Below, in pieces: positions 1 through 7,033 of a stretch of DNA of 64,000 nucleotides. The position numbers and the translations under genes were made by a program. Origin of the DNA: Nonomuraea pusilla. GTDB lineage: Bacteria > Actinomycetota > Actinomycetes > Streptosporangiales > Streptosporangiaceae. Each line of letters opens with the position of its first letter. Position 1 is the stretch's first letter. The DNA lies in assembly GCF_900109355.1 (NCBI RefSeq), contig NZ_FOBF01000021.1:1-64000 (forward strand), read 5' to 3'. Under the pieces are notes generated by a model that made no database searches, was not told the DNA's origin, and saw only the letters and a program-made list of their open reading frames with translations.

Positions 1-557
1 GAGATGCCCCGCGCCCCCGCCGACGGGTCGGTCACCGCCATGACCGTGTAGTACTCCGACACACCCGCGTTGGTGATCCACATCTTGACGCCGTCGAGCA
101 CGTAGTGATCGCCGTCGAGCACCGCCCTCGTCTTCATCGCGGCCGCGTCCGAACCCGCCTCCGGCTCGCTCAGCGCGTACGAGAACATCGCCTCACCACG
201 CGCCACCGGCGGCAGATACCGCGACTTGAGCTCCTCCGACGCCGACAGCAGCAACGGCACCGTACCCAACTTGTTCACCGCCGGGATCAGCGAGGACGAC
301 GCGCAGGCCCGCGCCACCTCCTCGATCACGATGACCGCCGCGAGCGCATCGGCCCCCGCGCCGCCGTACTGCTCCGGGACATGGACAGCATGCAGGTCGG
401 CCGCGACCAGCGCCTTGTACACGTCCCACGGGAACTCGCCCGTCTCGTCGGCCTCCGCGGCACGCGGAGCGATCTTGTCGTCGGCCAGGGCCCGGACCGT
501 CTCGCGGAGCATCGGGTGCTCCTCTGCCGCGTCGTGCAGGTGGCTCGCCAGGCTCAT
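1..557 (-). CDS. acyl-CoA dehydrogenase, N-terminal part (cut by window edge)
   Basis: The first 185 residues of a FAD-dependent acyl-CoA dehydrogenase are visible; the C-terminus lies beyond the left edge. The all-alpha N-terminal domain is followed by the start of the central beta domain, with family hallmarks YALSEPEAGSDAAAMKTRA (flavin and substrate contacts) and DGVKMWITNAG. The catalytic Glu region is outside the window. The family oxidises acyl-CoA thioesters to 2-enoyl-CoA and passes electrons to ETF. The start is the ATG at 557, and the gene diverges from a TetR gene across a dyad-rich 91-bp gap, so it is probably repressed by that TetR protein. The specific acyl chain cannot be told. 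Confidence 0.93.
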   Translation of the reverse strand, partial: MSLASHLHDAAEEHPMLRETVRALADDKIAPRAAEADETGEFPWDVYKALVAADLHAVHVPEQYGGAGADALAAVIVIEEVARACASSSLIPAVNKLGTVPLLLSASEELKSRYLPPVARGEAMFSYALSEPEAGSDAAAMKTRAVLDGDHYVLDGVKMWITNAGVSEYYTVMAVTDPSAGARGI

Positions 558-581
558 GGGCCTCTCCCAATCCCGAAGTGT

Positions 582-614
582 GCACTTAGTGCCTTATCGT
601 AAGTCACTGAGTGC
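582..614. promoter_or_regulatory. 33-bp dyad operator between acyl-CoA dehydrogenase and TetR genes
   Basis: A dyad centred on base 598 pairs 13 of 16 positions between 582-597 and 599-614. Each outer half is itself a small palindrome of form CACTNAGTG (583-591 and 605-613, 22 bp between centres, two helical turns). The core reads TGNCTTA-N3-TAAGNCA. This is what a TetR-family dimer pair would bind. Position between divergent start codons (557 and 649) suggests control of both genes. Confidence 0.7.
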
Positions 615-648
615 CATAGGGGAAGAGCTGCTGTTACGGTGGAGCGCC

Positions 649-1458
649 ATGGACGACGGGAGGGACCGCATGCCGGCGAGACGCGACGTGCGCCGCGAGC
701 TGATGTCGGCGGCCATCAGCCTGTCCCTCACCACGGGGTTCGACGAGACGACCGTGGACGAGATCGCCAGAGCCGCCGGCGTGGCCAGGCGGACGTTCTT
801 CCGGCACTTCCGTACGAAGGAAGACGCGATCTTCCCCGACCACGACGAGTGCCTGGAGCGGGTGGTCGCGTTCCTGGACGCCGCCTCACCCCTGCGCCCG
901 CCCCTGCTCGTGATCGCGGAGGCCGCCGGGATCGTCCTGGACATGTACGTCGAGGACCCCGACACGGCGGTCAAGCGCTACGAGCTGACGCGGCGCGTCC
1001 CCGCCCTGCGGGAACGCGAGATCGCCGCGACCAGCCGCTACCAGCGGGCCTTCACCCGCTACCTGGGCGGGCGCAGCGACGAGGCCACCGGCGACGGCGC
1101 CGCCGGCGAAGCCGCACCGGCGGGCGCGAAGGAGCCGCCGGTGGGCCCGGAGGTGGGCCCAGGGGTGGGCGGGGAGGCGGCGCGGTTGCGGCACGAGGTG
1201 GCGGCGGCGGCCGTCGTGGCCGCCCACAACCACGTGCTGCGCAGCTGGCTGCGCGGCGGCGGCCGGGGCGACCCGCGGGCCCGGCTCACCTCCGCCATGG
1301 ACGAGGTGACGCGGGCCCTGCAGCCGTGGGCCGACGGCCGGGACGCCAGCGGCGACGCGCACTCCGACGAGGTCGTCGTGCTGGTGACGACGCGGCGCGC
1401 GCCCCTGTGGAAGATCGCCGAGGAGATCAGGAACGCCACGGGCGAGCCGCCCTCCTGA
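649..1458 (+). CDS. TetR/AcrR family transcriptional regulator
   Basis: A 269-aa protein with an N-terminal TetR helix-turn-helix at about residues 33-58, including TVDEIARAAGVARRTFFRHF, and a ligand domain behind it. The ATG at 649 is chosen because residues after it match the usual short lead-in to the first helix; in-frame sequence further upstream overlaps the operator and is not protein-like. The C-terminal domain carries a Gly/Pro/Glu-rich insert at about 140-180 that is longer than usual for the family. Being divergent from acyl-CoA dehydrogenase, it is probably a fatty acyl-CoA-responsive repressor. The ligand is inference. Confidence 0.9.
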   Translation: MDDGRDRMPARRDVRRELMSAAISLSLTTGFDETTVDEIARAAGVARRTFFRHFRTKEDAIFPDHDECLERVVAFLDAASPLRPPLLVIAEAAGIVLDMYVEDPDTAVKRYELTRRVPALREREIAATSRYQRAFTRYLGGRSDEATGDGAAGEAAPAGAKEPPVGPEVGPGVGGEAARLRHEVAAAAVVAAHNHVLRSWLRGGGRGDPRARLTSAMDEVTRALQPWADGRDASGDAHSDEVVVLVTTRRAPLWKIAEEIRNATGEPPS

Positions 1459-1509
1459 CCCGGGCCGGGCGTGGCGCCGCCCGCGTCGTCCAGCCGCGCC
1501 GGGGTGAGG

Positions 1510-1650
1510 TCACCCCATCGTGGCGGGCCCGCAGCCGATGGCGATCAGGCCTCCGACGTTGTTCTGTTCGCACACCAGGGGCTGGGAGGCCCCGGGTCGA
1601 TGCCGAGCATGGCGGCCAGGTTGCGGAACGCCTCGCTGTCGCCGGAGACA
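1510..1650 (-). pseudogene. possible frameshifted remnant of a small secreted (chaplin/rodlin-like) protein
   Basis: The stretch 1459-1813 has no intact gene. On the minus strand a short reading frame ending in LAAMLGIDPG (about 1590-1620) is followed, in another frame, by ASQPLVCEQNNVGGLIAIGC and a TGA at 1510. The second piece, with Cys, paired Asn, hydrophobic run and a second Cys, resembles the ends of small secreted actinomycete peptides of chaplin/rodlin type. The frames would join by a one-base change in the G-run near 1590. No signal peptide can be recovered upstream. A chance resemblance is possible. Confidence 0.35.
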
Positions 1651-1754
1651 GTGCCGACGCAGCCGCGGCTCTCACGGCACGCAACCTGGCCGCACGCCTC
1701 CGGCCGCGTCTCTCTCCGCAGGCCGCACGCGCGCGGTCCGGGTCCGTTCCGGGC

Positions 1755-1791
1755 GGTCGCACCACCCCCGAACAGGGGTGGTGTGGCGACC
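1755..1791. promoter_or_regulatory. strong inverted repeat just upstream of the GAF-LuxR gene
   Basis: GGTCGCACCACCCC (1755-1768) pairs with GGGGTGGT (1775-1782) and GCGACC (1786-1791), leaving a six-base loop and a three-base bulge. It ends 22 bases before the ATG at 1814. The inner palindrome ACCACCCC-N6-GGGGTGGT is a plausible operator for autoregulation by the LuxR-type protein. It could also act as a hairpin in the 5' leader. Confidence 0.5.
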
Positions 1792-1813
1792 ACCCGCATG
1801 TTTGGATCGGGAC

Positions 1814-2644
1814 ATGGTGGAGGATTCGGACGTGTTCCAGCAGGCGCTCGCCAGCCTGCAGCGGGCCGCCGGCCTGCCTGTGGTGTTCGGCGGCATGGTG
1901 GGCGAGCGCCGCCGGATCACGCTCACCGAGATGCGCGGAACCCGGACGACGGCGCTCAACAACCTGGCCGTCAGCTCGGGCACCGGCCTCGGCGGCAAGG
2001 TGCTCGCCCTCGCCAAGCCGTCCGCCGTCGCCGACTACGCCGACTCGACCGACATCTCCCACGAGTACGACCGTCCCGTCCTGGCCGAGTCGCTGCGCGC
2101 GGTGCTGGCGGTGCCCGTCGTCGTGGACGGCGTCGTACGGGCCGTGCTCTACGGCGCGACCAGGCAGCGGCTCGCCTTCGGCGACAAGGTGCTGACGACG
2201 GGGATGTGCGTCGGCAGGGAGCTCGGCGCCGAACTGCGGATCCGCGCCGAGGTCGCCAGGCGGCTCGCCGTCGCCCAGACCTCCCCGACGGCGGAGCGGC
2301 AGAGCACGTCCGCGCTGGAGGAGGTGCGGGAGGCCAACGCCGAACTGCGCACCATCGCCCACGACGTCGCCGATCCGGAGCTGCGGCAGCGGCTGCTGGA
2401 GGTCTGCGCGCGGCTGAGCGGCGGCGGCACGCCGCGGCCCGCCGCCGGGGTGTGGCTGTCGCCGCGCGAACTCGACGTGCTGAGCTGGGTGGGCGTCGGC
2501 TGCGGCAACGCCGAGACGGCCCGCCGGCTCGGGCTGCTGCCGGAGACCGTCAAGAGCTACCTGCGCAGCGCCATGCACAAGCTGGGCACGCACAACCGCT
2601 ACGAGACCGTCGTCACCGCCCGCAGGCTCGGCCTCCTCCCGTGA
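1814..2644 (+). CDS. GAF domain LuxR-type transcriptional regulator
   Basis: 276 aa. Residues about 15-140 look like a GAF sensory domain (VAVPVVVDGVVRAVLYGATR is typical of its beta strands). A short helical linker at 155-200 follows. The C-terminus (about 210-270) is a LuxR helix-turn-helix, LSPRELDVLSWVGVGCGNAE then LPETVKSYLRSAMHKLG. It is a one-component DNA-binding regulator whose ligand is unknown. The ATG at 1814 is used; an in-frame extension to 1520 runs through the inverted repeat and is not domain-like. It converges on the universal stress protein gene with 17 bases between them. Confidence 0.85.
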   Translation: MVEDSDVFQQALASLQRAAGLPVVFGGMVGERRRITLTEMRGTRTTALNNLAVSSGTGLGGKVLALAKPSAVADYADSTDISHEYDRPVLAESLRAVLAVPVVVDGVVRAVLYGATRQRLAFGDKVLTTGMCVGRELGAELRIRAEVARRLAVAQTSPTAERQSTSALEEVREANAELRTIAHDVADPELRQRLLEVCARLSGGGTPRPAAGVWLSPRELDVLSWVGVGCGNAETARRLGLLPETVKSYLRSAMHKLGTHNRYETVVTARRLGLLP

Positions 2645-2661
2645 CCCGTCCGTCCGCGCGG

Positions 2662-3540
2662 TCAGGTGCGGACGACGATGATCGGGGAGCGGGCGTGGTG
2701 GAGGACGGCGTGGACGGTGCCGCCCAGGGCGGGCAGGGGTCCTGGCCGGGCGTGGGTGCCGAGGATCAGGAGGTCGGCGTCCTCCGAGGCCCGGATGAGG
2801 ATCTCCGCCGGGTGGCCGTGGGCGACGTGCTGGGTGAGGCGGACGTCGGGGTACTTCTCGCGCCAGCCGGCCAGGATCTGGCCGAGGAGCAGGGCTTCCT
2901 GCTCGCCGACGGTCTCGATGTCGTACACGAGGGGCTGCATGTCGCCCGGCGCGATGGCGGAGGGGTGGAGCCAGCCGTGGACGGCGCGCAGCGTGGCGTG
3001 GCGCAGCGCGGCCTCGGCGAAGGCGAAGTCGAGGAGGTCGTCCTGGCCGGGCTGGCCGCTCACGCCGACGACGACGGTGCCGGCGCCGGCGGCGGTGCCC
3101 GCGCCGGCGGGGCGCGGCTGCGGGACGACGGCCACCGGGCACGGGGCGCGGGTGGCGACGTGGCGGCTCACGGAGCCGAGGAGCAGGGCGGTGAAGCCGC
3201 CGCGCCCGCGGCTGCCGACCACGAGGAGGTCGGCCTCCTCCGCGGCGGAGATCAGGGCTTCGGCGGCGGAGCCCGCGGCGAGGTCGGTGGTGACGGGCAG
3301 GTGCGGGCGTCCGGCCCTGGCGCGGAGCGCGGCCTCCTCCAGTTGCCGCCTGGCGGCGGCCTCGGCCTCGACGTCCCAGCCGGACGGTTCGGGGACGAGG
3401 AGCACGTCGGGGGTCCAGCGCGCGACGGCGTGCACGATGTGCAGGGTGGCGTCGCGGAGGGCGGCCTCCCGGCCGGCCCAGTTCACGGCGTCGAGCGAGG
3501 GTTCGGAACCGTCGAAGCCGACGACGATCGTCCTGGTCAT
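2662..3540 (-). CDS. tandem universal stress protein (UspA family)
   Basis: 292 aa made of two Usp domains (about 1-140 and 148-292). Domain 1 opens with TIVVGFDGSEPSLDAVNWA and ends with the ATP-binding loop VVGSRGRGGFTALLLGSVS, the G-x2-G-x9-G-S pattern. Domain 2 has the same fold signature (TVVVGVSG at its start, SPIIVVRT at its end) but its loop is GTHARPGPLPALGGTV, lacking the Ser, so nucleotide binding there may be weaker. Such double-domain proteins are common in actinobacteria and are induced by stress or hypoxia. The leader contains GGGGAC repeats but no clear DosR box. Confidence 0.92.
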   Translation of the reverse strand: MTRTIVVGFDGSEPSLDAVNWAGREAALRDATLHIVHAVARWTPDVLLVPEPSGWDVEAEAAARRQLEEAALRARAGRPHLPVTTDLAAGSAAEALISAAEEADLLVVGSRGRGGFTALLLGSVSRHVATRAPCPVAVVPQPRPAGAGTAAGAGTVVVGVSGQPGQDDLLDFAFAEAALRHATLRAVHGWLHPSAIAPGDMQPLVYDIETVGEQEALLLGQILAGWREKYPDVRLTQHVAHGHPAEILIRASEDADLLILGTHARPGPLPALGGTVHAVLHHARSPIIVVRT

Positions 3541-3630
3541 GGCCGTCCCCCTGAGCAGTCCCCCGAGCGCACCGCGCTCTTCACACCACGTTAGGCATAC
3601 CCGTCAGGAGGGGTGGCATCCCCGGGCGGG

Positions 3631-3996
3631 TCAAGTGGTCTCGTCCAGCTCGGCCGCCGCGTCACGCAGCCGTTCGATGGCCGCGACGACGGCGGGGTCG
3701 GCGATCTCCAGGTCGGAGCGGTCGTAGATGTCGATGACGGCCAGCGCGGCGTTCTCGACGTGGTCCACCTCGGCGTCGGCGGCGAGGAGCGTCTCCAGGT
3801 GCCGCGCGGGCTCGCGCAGGGGCTCCACGTCGGCGCGGCGCGGATGGTGGTGGATCGCCTGGGCGAGCCGGCACGCGACCGCGCGGAACTCGATCTCGCT
3901 GTCCGGCATGCCGCCGCCGGGCATCCCGTTCCCCTGCGTCTCGTGGTGCGGCGGCCTCTGGTCCGGGGGCCCGTTGCCGGGCGTCCTGTCGGTCAT
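3631..3996 (-). CDS. small uncharacterised protein, translationally coupled to polX
   Basis: 121 aa, unrecognised. The first 35 residues are Gly/Pro/His-rich and probably disordered; residues 36-118 look helical (EFRAVACRLAQAIHHHPRRA and AIERLRDAAAELDETT). The ATG at 3996 overlaps the polX stop as ATGA, so the gene is the third member of the FBP aldolase/phosphatase-polX operon. GC3 is high and the stop is followed by a gap, both supporting a real gene. No catalytic motif or membrane segment is visible. Confidence 0.7.
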   Translation of the reverse strand: MTDRTPGNGPPDQRPPHHETQGNGMPGGGMPDSEIEFRAVACRLAQAIHHHPRRADVEPLREPARHLETLLAADAEVDHVENAALAVIDIYDRSDLEIADPAVVAAIERLRDAAAELDETT

Positions 3997-5723
3997 CGTG
4001 TACGTCGTCCTTTCCGCAGGAAGCGCCGCAGCCGGTCGAGCGGCCACGTGTTGATCACCTGTTCGGGGGTGAGCCAGCCGCGCTGCGCCGTGCCTATGCC
4101 GTACCTGAGGTGGGCCAGGTGCGGGACGGCGTGGGCGTCGGTGTCGATCGAGAAGACCACGCCCGCCCCGGCGGCGAGCCTGATGAGGTCGGCCGGGAGG
4201 TCGAGCCGGTCGGGGAAGGCGTTGACCTCCAGGGCGGTGCCGGTGCGGGCGCAGGCGGCGAACACCTCCGCCCAGTCGGCGTCCACGGGCTCCCGCCTGC
4301 CGATGAGCCGGGCCGTGGGGTGGCCGACGATGTTGACGTGCGGGTTCTCGCAGGCCCGTACGAGGCGTGCGGTCATCTCCGCCCGCGACTGCCCGAAGTG
4401 GGAGTGGACGGACGCCACGCACAGGTCGAAGCCGTCGAGGAAGCCGGGCGGCCAGTCCACGTCGCCGTCGGGGCCGATGTTGAGCTCGATGCCGTGCAGC
4501 AGCCGCATGCCGCCGAGGGCGCCGTCGAGCGCCCGCACCAGCTCCCGCTGTTCGAGCGCCTTGGCGTCGGTCATGCGCTGCATGGACAGGCCGGGCGCGT
4601 GGTCGGTGACGGCGTAGTACGCGTAGCCGCGCGCGGCGGCGGCCTCGGCCATCTCCTCCAGCGACGCGAGCCCGTCGGTGAGGACGGTGTGGGTGTGCAG
4701 GTCGCCCCGGATGTCGCCGGCCGTGACGAGCCTGGGCAGGGCGCCGGCGAGCGCGGCCTCGATCTCCCCCGCGTCCTCGCGCAGCGTCGGCGCGATCCAG
4801 GGGAGGCCCAGGCGGCCGTACACGTCCTCCTCGTCGGTGGAGGCGATGCTGTCACCGGTCACCACGTCGAACAGGCCGTACTCGGAGAGCTTGAGCTTCT
4901 TGTGCACGGCGATCTCCCTGGTGCGGATGTTGTGCGCGCGGGAGCCGGTGAAGTACTGCAGGGCGGCGCCCCAGCTCCCCGGGGTGACGACGCGCAGGTC
5001 CACCTGCAGGCCGGTGTCGGTCCTGACGGAGGTCTTCGTCTCGCCGTGGGCGATCACCTCGGCGACGGCGGGCAGGCCGGGCAGCGCCGCCATCAGCGCG
5101 GCGGAGTCGTCGGCGGTGGCGAGGACGTCCACGTCGCCGATGGTGTCCTTCATGCGGCGCAGCGACCCGGCGTAGGCGCAGCGGACGCAGCCGGGCACGT
5201 CCGACAGCGCGGCGACGATCGCCTCGGCGACCTCCATGGCGGCGTCGAGGCGCACCCGGGCGCCGGTCTTGTGCATCAGCGCGATGCCGTGCAGGAGGTT
5301 GTCCTCGGTCTTCGGGCCGAAGCCGTGCAGGCCCTGGAGCCTGCCCGCGTGGATGGCCGCCTCCAGGTCCTCGACGGAGCGGACGCCCACCTCCTCGTAC
5401 AGGACCATGGCCTTCTTCGGGCCGAGCGTGGGAACGTCGATGAGCCTGCGCACGCCGGCGGGGACCTTCGCGCGCAGTTCCTCAAGCTGGTGGATGGCGC
5501 CCGTGCGCAGGTACTCCTCGATCTTCGCGGCGATCGACTGCCCGACGTTCGGTATCCGGCGCAGCCCGGCCTCGTCCAGGGCCGAGAGGTCCTGGACGTA
5601 GCCGCCCACCGACCTGGCCGCCTTCTCGTAGACGCGGACCTTGAACGGCTCGCCGCCGGTGATGGCGATCAGGTCGGCGTACTCCTGCAGCAGGTCGGCG
5701 ACCGCGTCGTTGCAGCGGGGCAT
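3993..5723 (-). CDS. polX: DNA polymerase/3'-5' exonuclease PolX
   Basis: 576 aa, the usual length for bacterial PolX. The order is an N-terminal HhH region (about 1-150, IPNVGQSIAAKIEEYL and LHGFGPKTEDNLLHG), the polymerase X palm with GSLRRMKDTIGDVDVL at 186-201 (metal-binding D197 and D199), and a C-terminal PHP nuclease domain with DLHTHTVLTDG and later His/Asp residues (VASVHSHF, SIDTDAHA). The family fills gaps in base-excision repair and trims 3' ends. It starts six bases after the aldolase/phosphatase stop, so the two genes are co-transcribed, and its stop overlaps the start of the next small gene. Confidence 0.96.
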   Translation of the reverse strand: MPRCNDAVADLLQEYADLIAITGGEPFKVRVYEKAARSVGGYVQDLSALDEAGLRRIPNVGQSIAAKIEEYLRTGAIHQLEELRAKVPAGVRRLIDVPTLGPKKAMVLYEEVGVRSVEDLEAAIHAGRLQGLHGFGPKTEDNLLHGIALMHKTGARVRLDAAMEVAEAIVAALSDVPGCVRCAYAGSLRRMKDTIGDVDVLATADDSAALMAALPGLPAVAEVIAHGETKTSVRTDTGLQVDLRVVTPGSWGAALQYFTGSRAHNIRTREIAVHKKLKLSEYGLFDVVTGDSIASTDEEDVYGRLGLPWIAPTLREDAGEIEAALAGALPRLVTAGDIRGDLHTHTVLTDGLASLEEMAEAAAARGYAYYAVTDHAPGLSMQRMTDAKALEQRELVRALDGALGGMRLLHGIELNIGPDGDVDWPPGFLDGFDLCVASVHSHFGQSRAEMTARLVRACENPHVNIVGHPTARLIGRREPVDADWAEVFAACARTGTALEVNAFPDRLDLPADLIRLAAGAGVVFSIDTDAHAVPHLAHLRYGIGTAQRGWLTPEQVINTWPLDRLRRFLRKGRRTR

Positions 5724-5729
5724 GGGCGC

Positions 5730-6863
5730 TCAGCCCCGGCCGCCCGTCCCCGCGGGAGTGGCGACCTCGGTGCTCATCGGGGTCCACCGGTCGGCCAGCC
5801 GCTCCGTGAGCAGGGTCATCGTGGTGTATTCGAGCTCGTCGAGCGGCAGCCGGTGCGGCTCGAACGGGCCGTGCCGCCGCAGGTAGTCCATGACCTCGTT
5901 GGCCTGCTCCCTGGCCTTGTCGAACGCCGGGTCGGCGAACAGGTCGCGGGGGCCGATCAGCTTGCCGTCGTGGATCTGGAAGCCGAGCGCGACGACGCGC
6001 GGCGGCCCGTCGAAGCGTGACGGGTGGGCGTGGCCGCTGGCGACCGGCATGAGCGGCGCGTGGTGCGAGCCGCGCAGGCAGCCGGCGACGCCGTACGCGA
6101 GCGTGAACGGCTCCAGCACCTCGCCGACGGCGGGCAGGCCGGACTGACAGCGCACGATCATGACGGGGTCGTCCTTGCCGACGTACTCGCCGGCCATGAG
6201 CGACAGCCGCTGGGTGCTGGTGGCGACGGCGGTCTCGTCGAGGGTCTTGGACCGGACGCGGTGGACGACGTAGCGGGAGGGGGCGCCGATGTACATCAGC
6301 ATCTCGTACAGCTCGGCGGGGCAGTCGAACAGGATGCGCTTGCCCGCCTGCAGGTCGTGGACCTCGAAGACGAAGCCGGCGTGCATCTTCTGGTCGATGA
6401 CCAGCCCGGCGGTGTTGAACGGGTCGGCGAACATCTTGTACAGCGGCAGGTTCCACGCGCCAGGCCCGGTCTTGTCGGCGAGGAAGCAGACGACGGGCTC
6501 GGACGGGCGCTCCTCGAAGTCCAGTTCGGCGTAGCCGGGGCCCATACCGCGCAGGTTGCCGGAGAACGCGTCCGAGAGCAGGTCCTGGCCGGCGCCGTAG
6601 AGGCCGAGGTCCTTGGCGACGTGGGCGGTGTTCTGGAAGGTGTCCCAGGCGAAGGAGTGGATCAGGTCGGCGTCGGGGCCGTACGTGTGGGTCATGATGA
6701 GCGAGATGTCGTCGCCGCAGCTCGCTACGTGGCCGTCGACGAGCAGGCCGGCCTCGATGGCGCGGGTCATCTCGCGGCGGGCCTCGGCGAGCATGTCGGG
6801 GTGCACGGCGGAGTGGCCGACGAATCCCCCGGTGTCGGCCTTGATGATGCTCAGAGTGATCAT
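5730..6863 (-). CDS. fbp: class V fructose-1,6-bisphosphate aldolase/phosphatase
   Basis: 377 aa, the family length. The N-terminus TLSIIKADTGGFVGHS and the acidic metal-binding segment around SCGDDISLIMTHTYG are diagnostic of the archaeal-type enzyme. Residues needed for the aldolase half in archaeal bifunctional enzymes are retained: Y227 and K230 in GEYVGKDDPV (Schiff-base Lys) and Y346 in LDELEYTTM. It is therefore probably bifunctional, making fructose 6-phosphate from triose phosphates in gluconeogenesis. The ATG at 6863 is preceded by a GGGGGAGG ribosome-binding site; the in-frame TTG at 6869 lacks that spacing. First gene of an operon with polX. Confidence 0.95.
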   Translation of the reverse strand: MITLSIIKADTGGFVGHSAVHPDMLAEARREMTRAIEAGLLVDGHVASCGDDISLIMTHTYGPDADLIHSFAWDTFQNTAHVAKDLGLYGAGQDLLSDAFSGNLRGMGPGYAELDFEERPSEPVVCFLADKTGPGAWNLPLYKMFADPFNTAGLVIDQKMHAGFVFEVHDLQAGKRILFDCPAELYEMLMYIGAPSRYVVHRVRSKTLDETAVATSTQRLSLMAGEYVGKDDPVMIVRCQSGLPAVGEVLEPFTLAYGVAGCLRGSHHAPLMPVASGHAHPSRFDGPPRVVALGFQIHDGKLIGPRDLFADPAFDKAREQANEVMDYLRRHGPFEPHRLPLDELEYTTMTLLTERLADRWTPMSTEVATPAGTGGRG

Positions 6864-7033
6864 TAGCAACCTCCCCCTTTCTGTCAGTCTTTGTCCGCCA
6901 TTTTTCGGACGAAAAGGGAAATAGGTCCCATAAATGTGGGCCTTCCGGACATACGGGGAAATTTGACCTGATTGTGCCCGGGTCTTGGACGGCGGGAGGC
7001 GGCGGCGGCCGGGCAGCGGGAAGGTATGCGTCC
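6864..7033. promoter_or_regulatory. divergent promoter region between fbp and formate dehydrogenase
   Basis: 170 bases, markedly richer in A/T than the flanks, holding both leaders. A dyad GGTCCCA (6924-6930) / TGGGCC (6937-6942) and three GTCCG/CGGAC elements (6893-6897, 6906-6910, 6946-6950) are visible. I cannot assign a regulator. The arrangement would let one factor control gluconeogenesis and formate oxidation together. Confidence 0.4.

Noticed and set aside
1427..3142. Long minus-strand frame of 571 codons over the LuxR and Usp genes
   Set aside because: Arg/Pro/Gly-rich composition typical of an antisense frame in GC-rich DNA; real genes with domains lie on the other frames.
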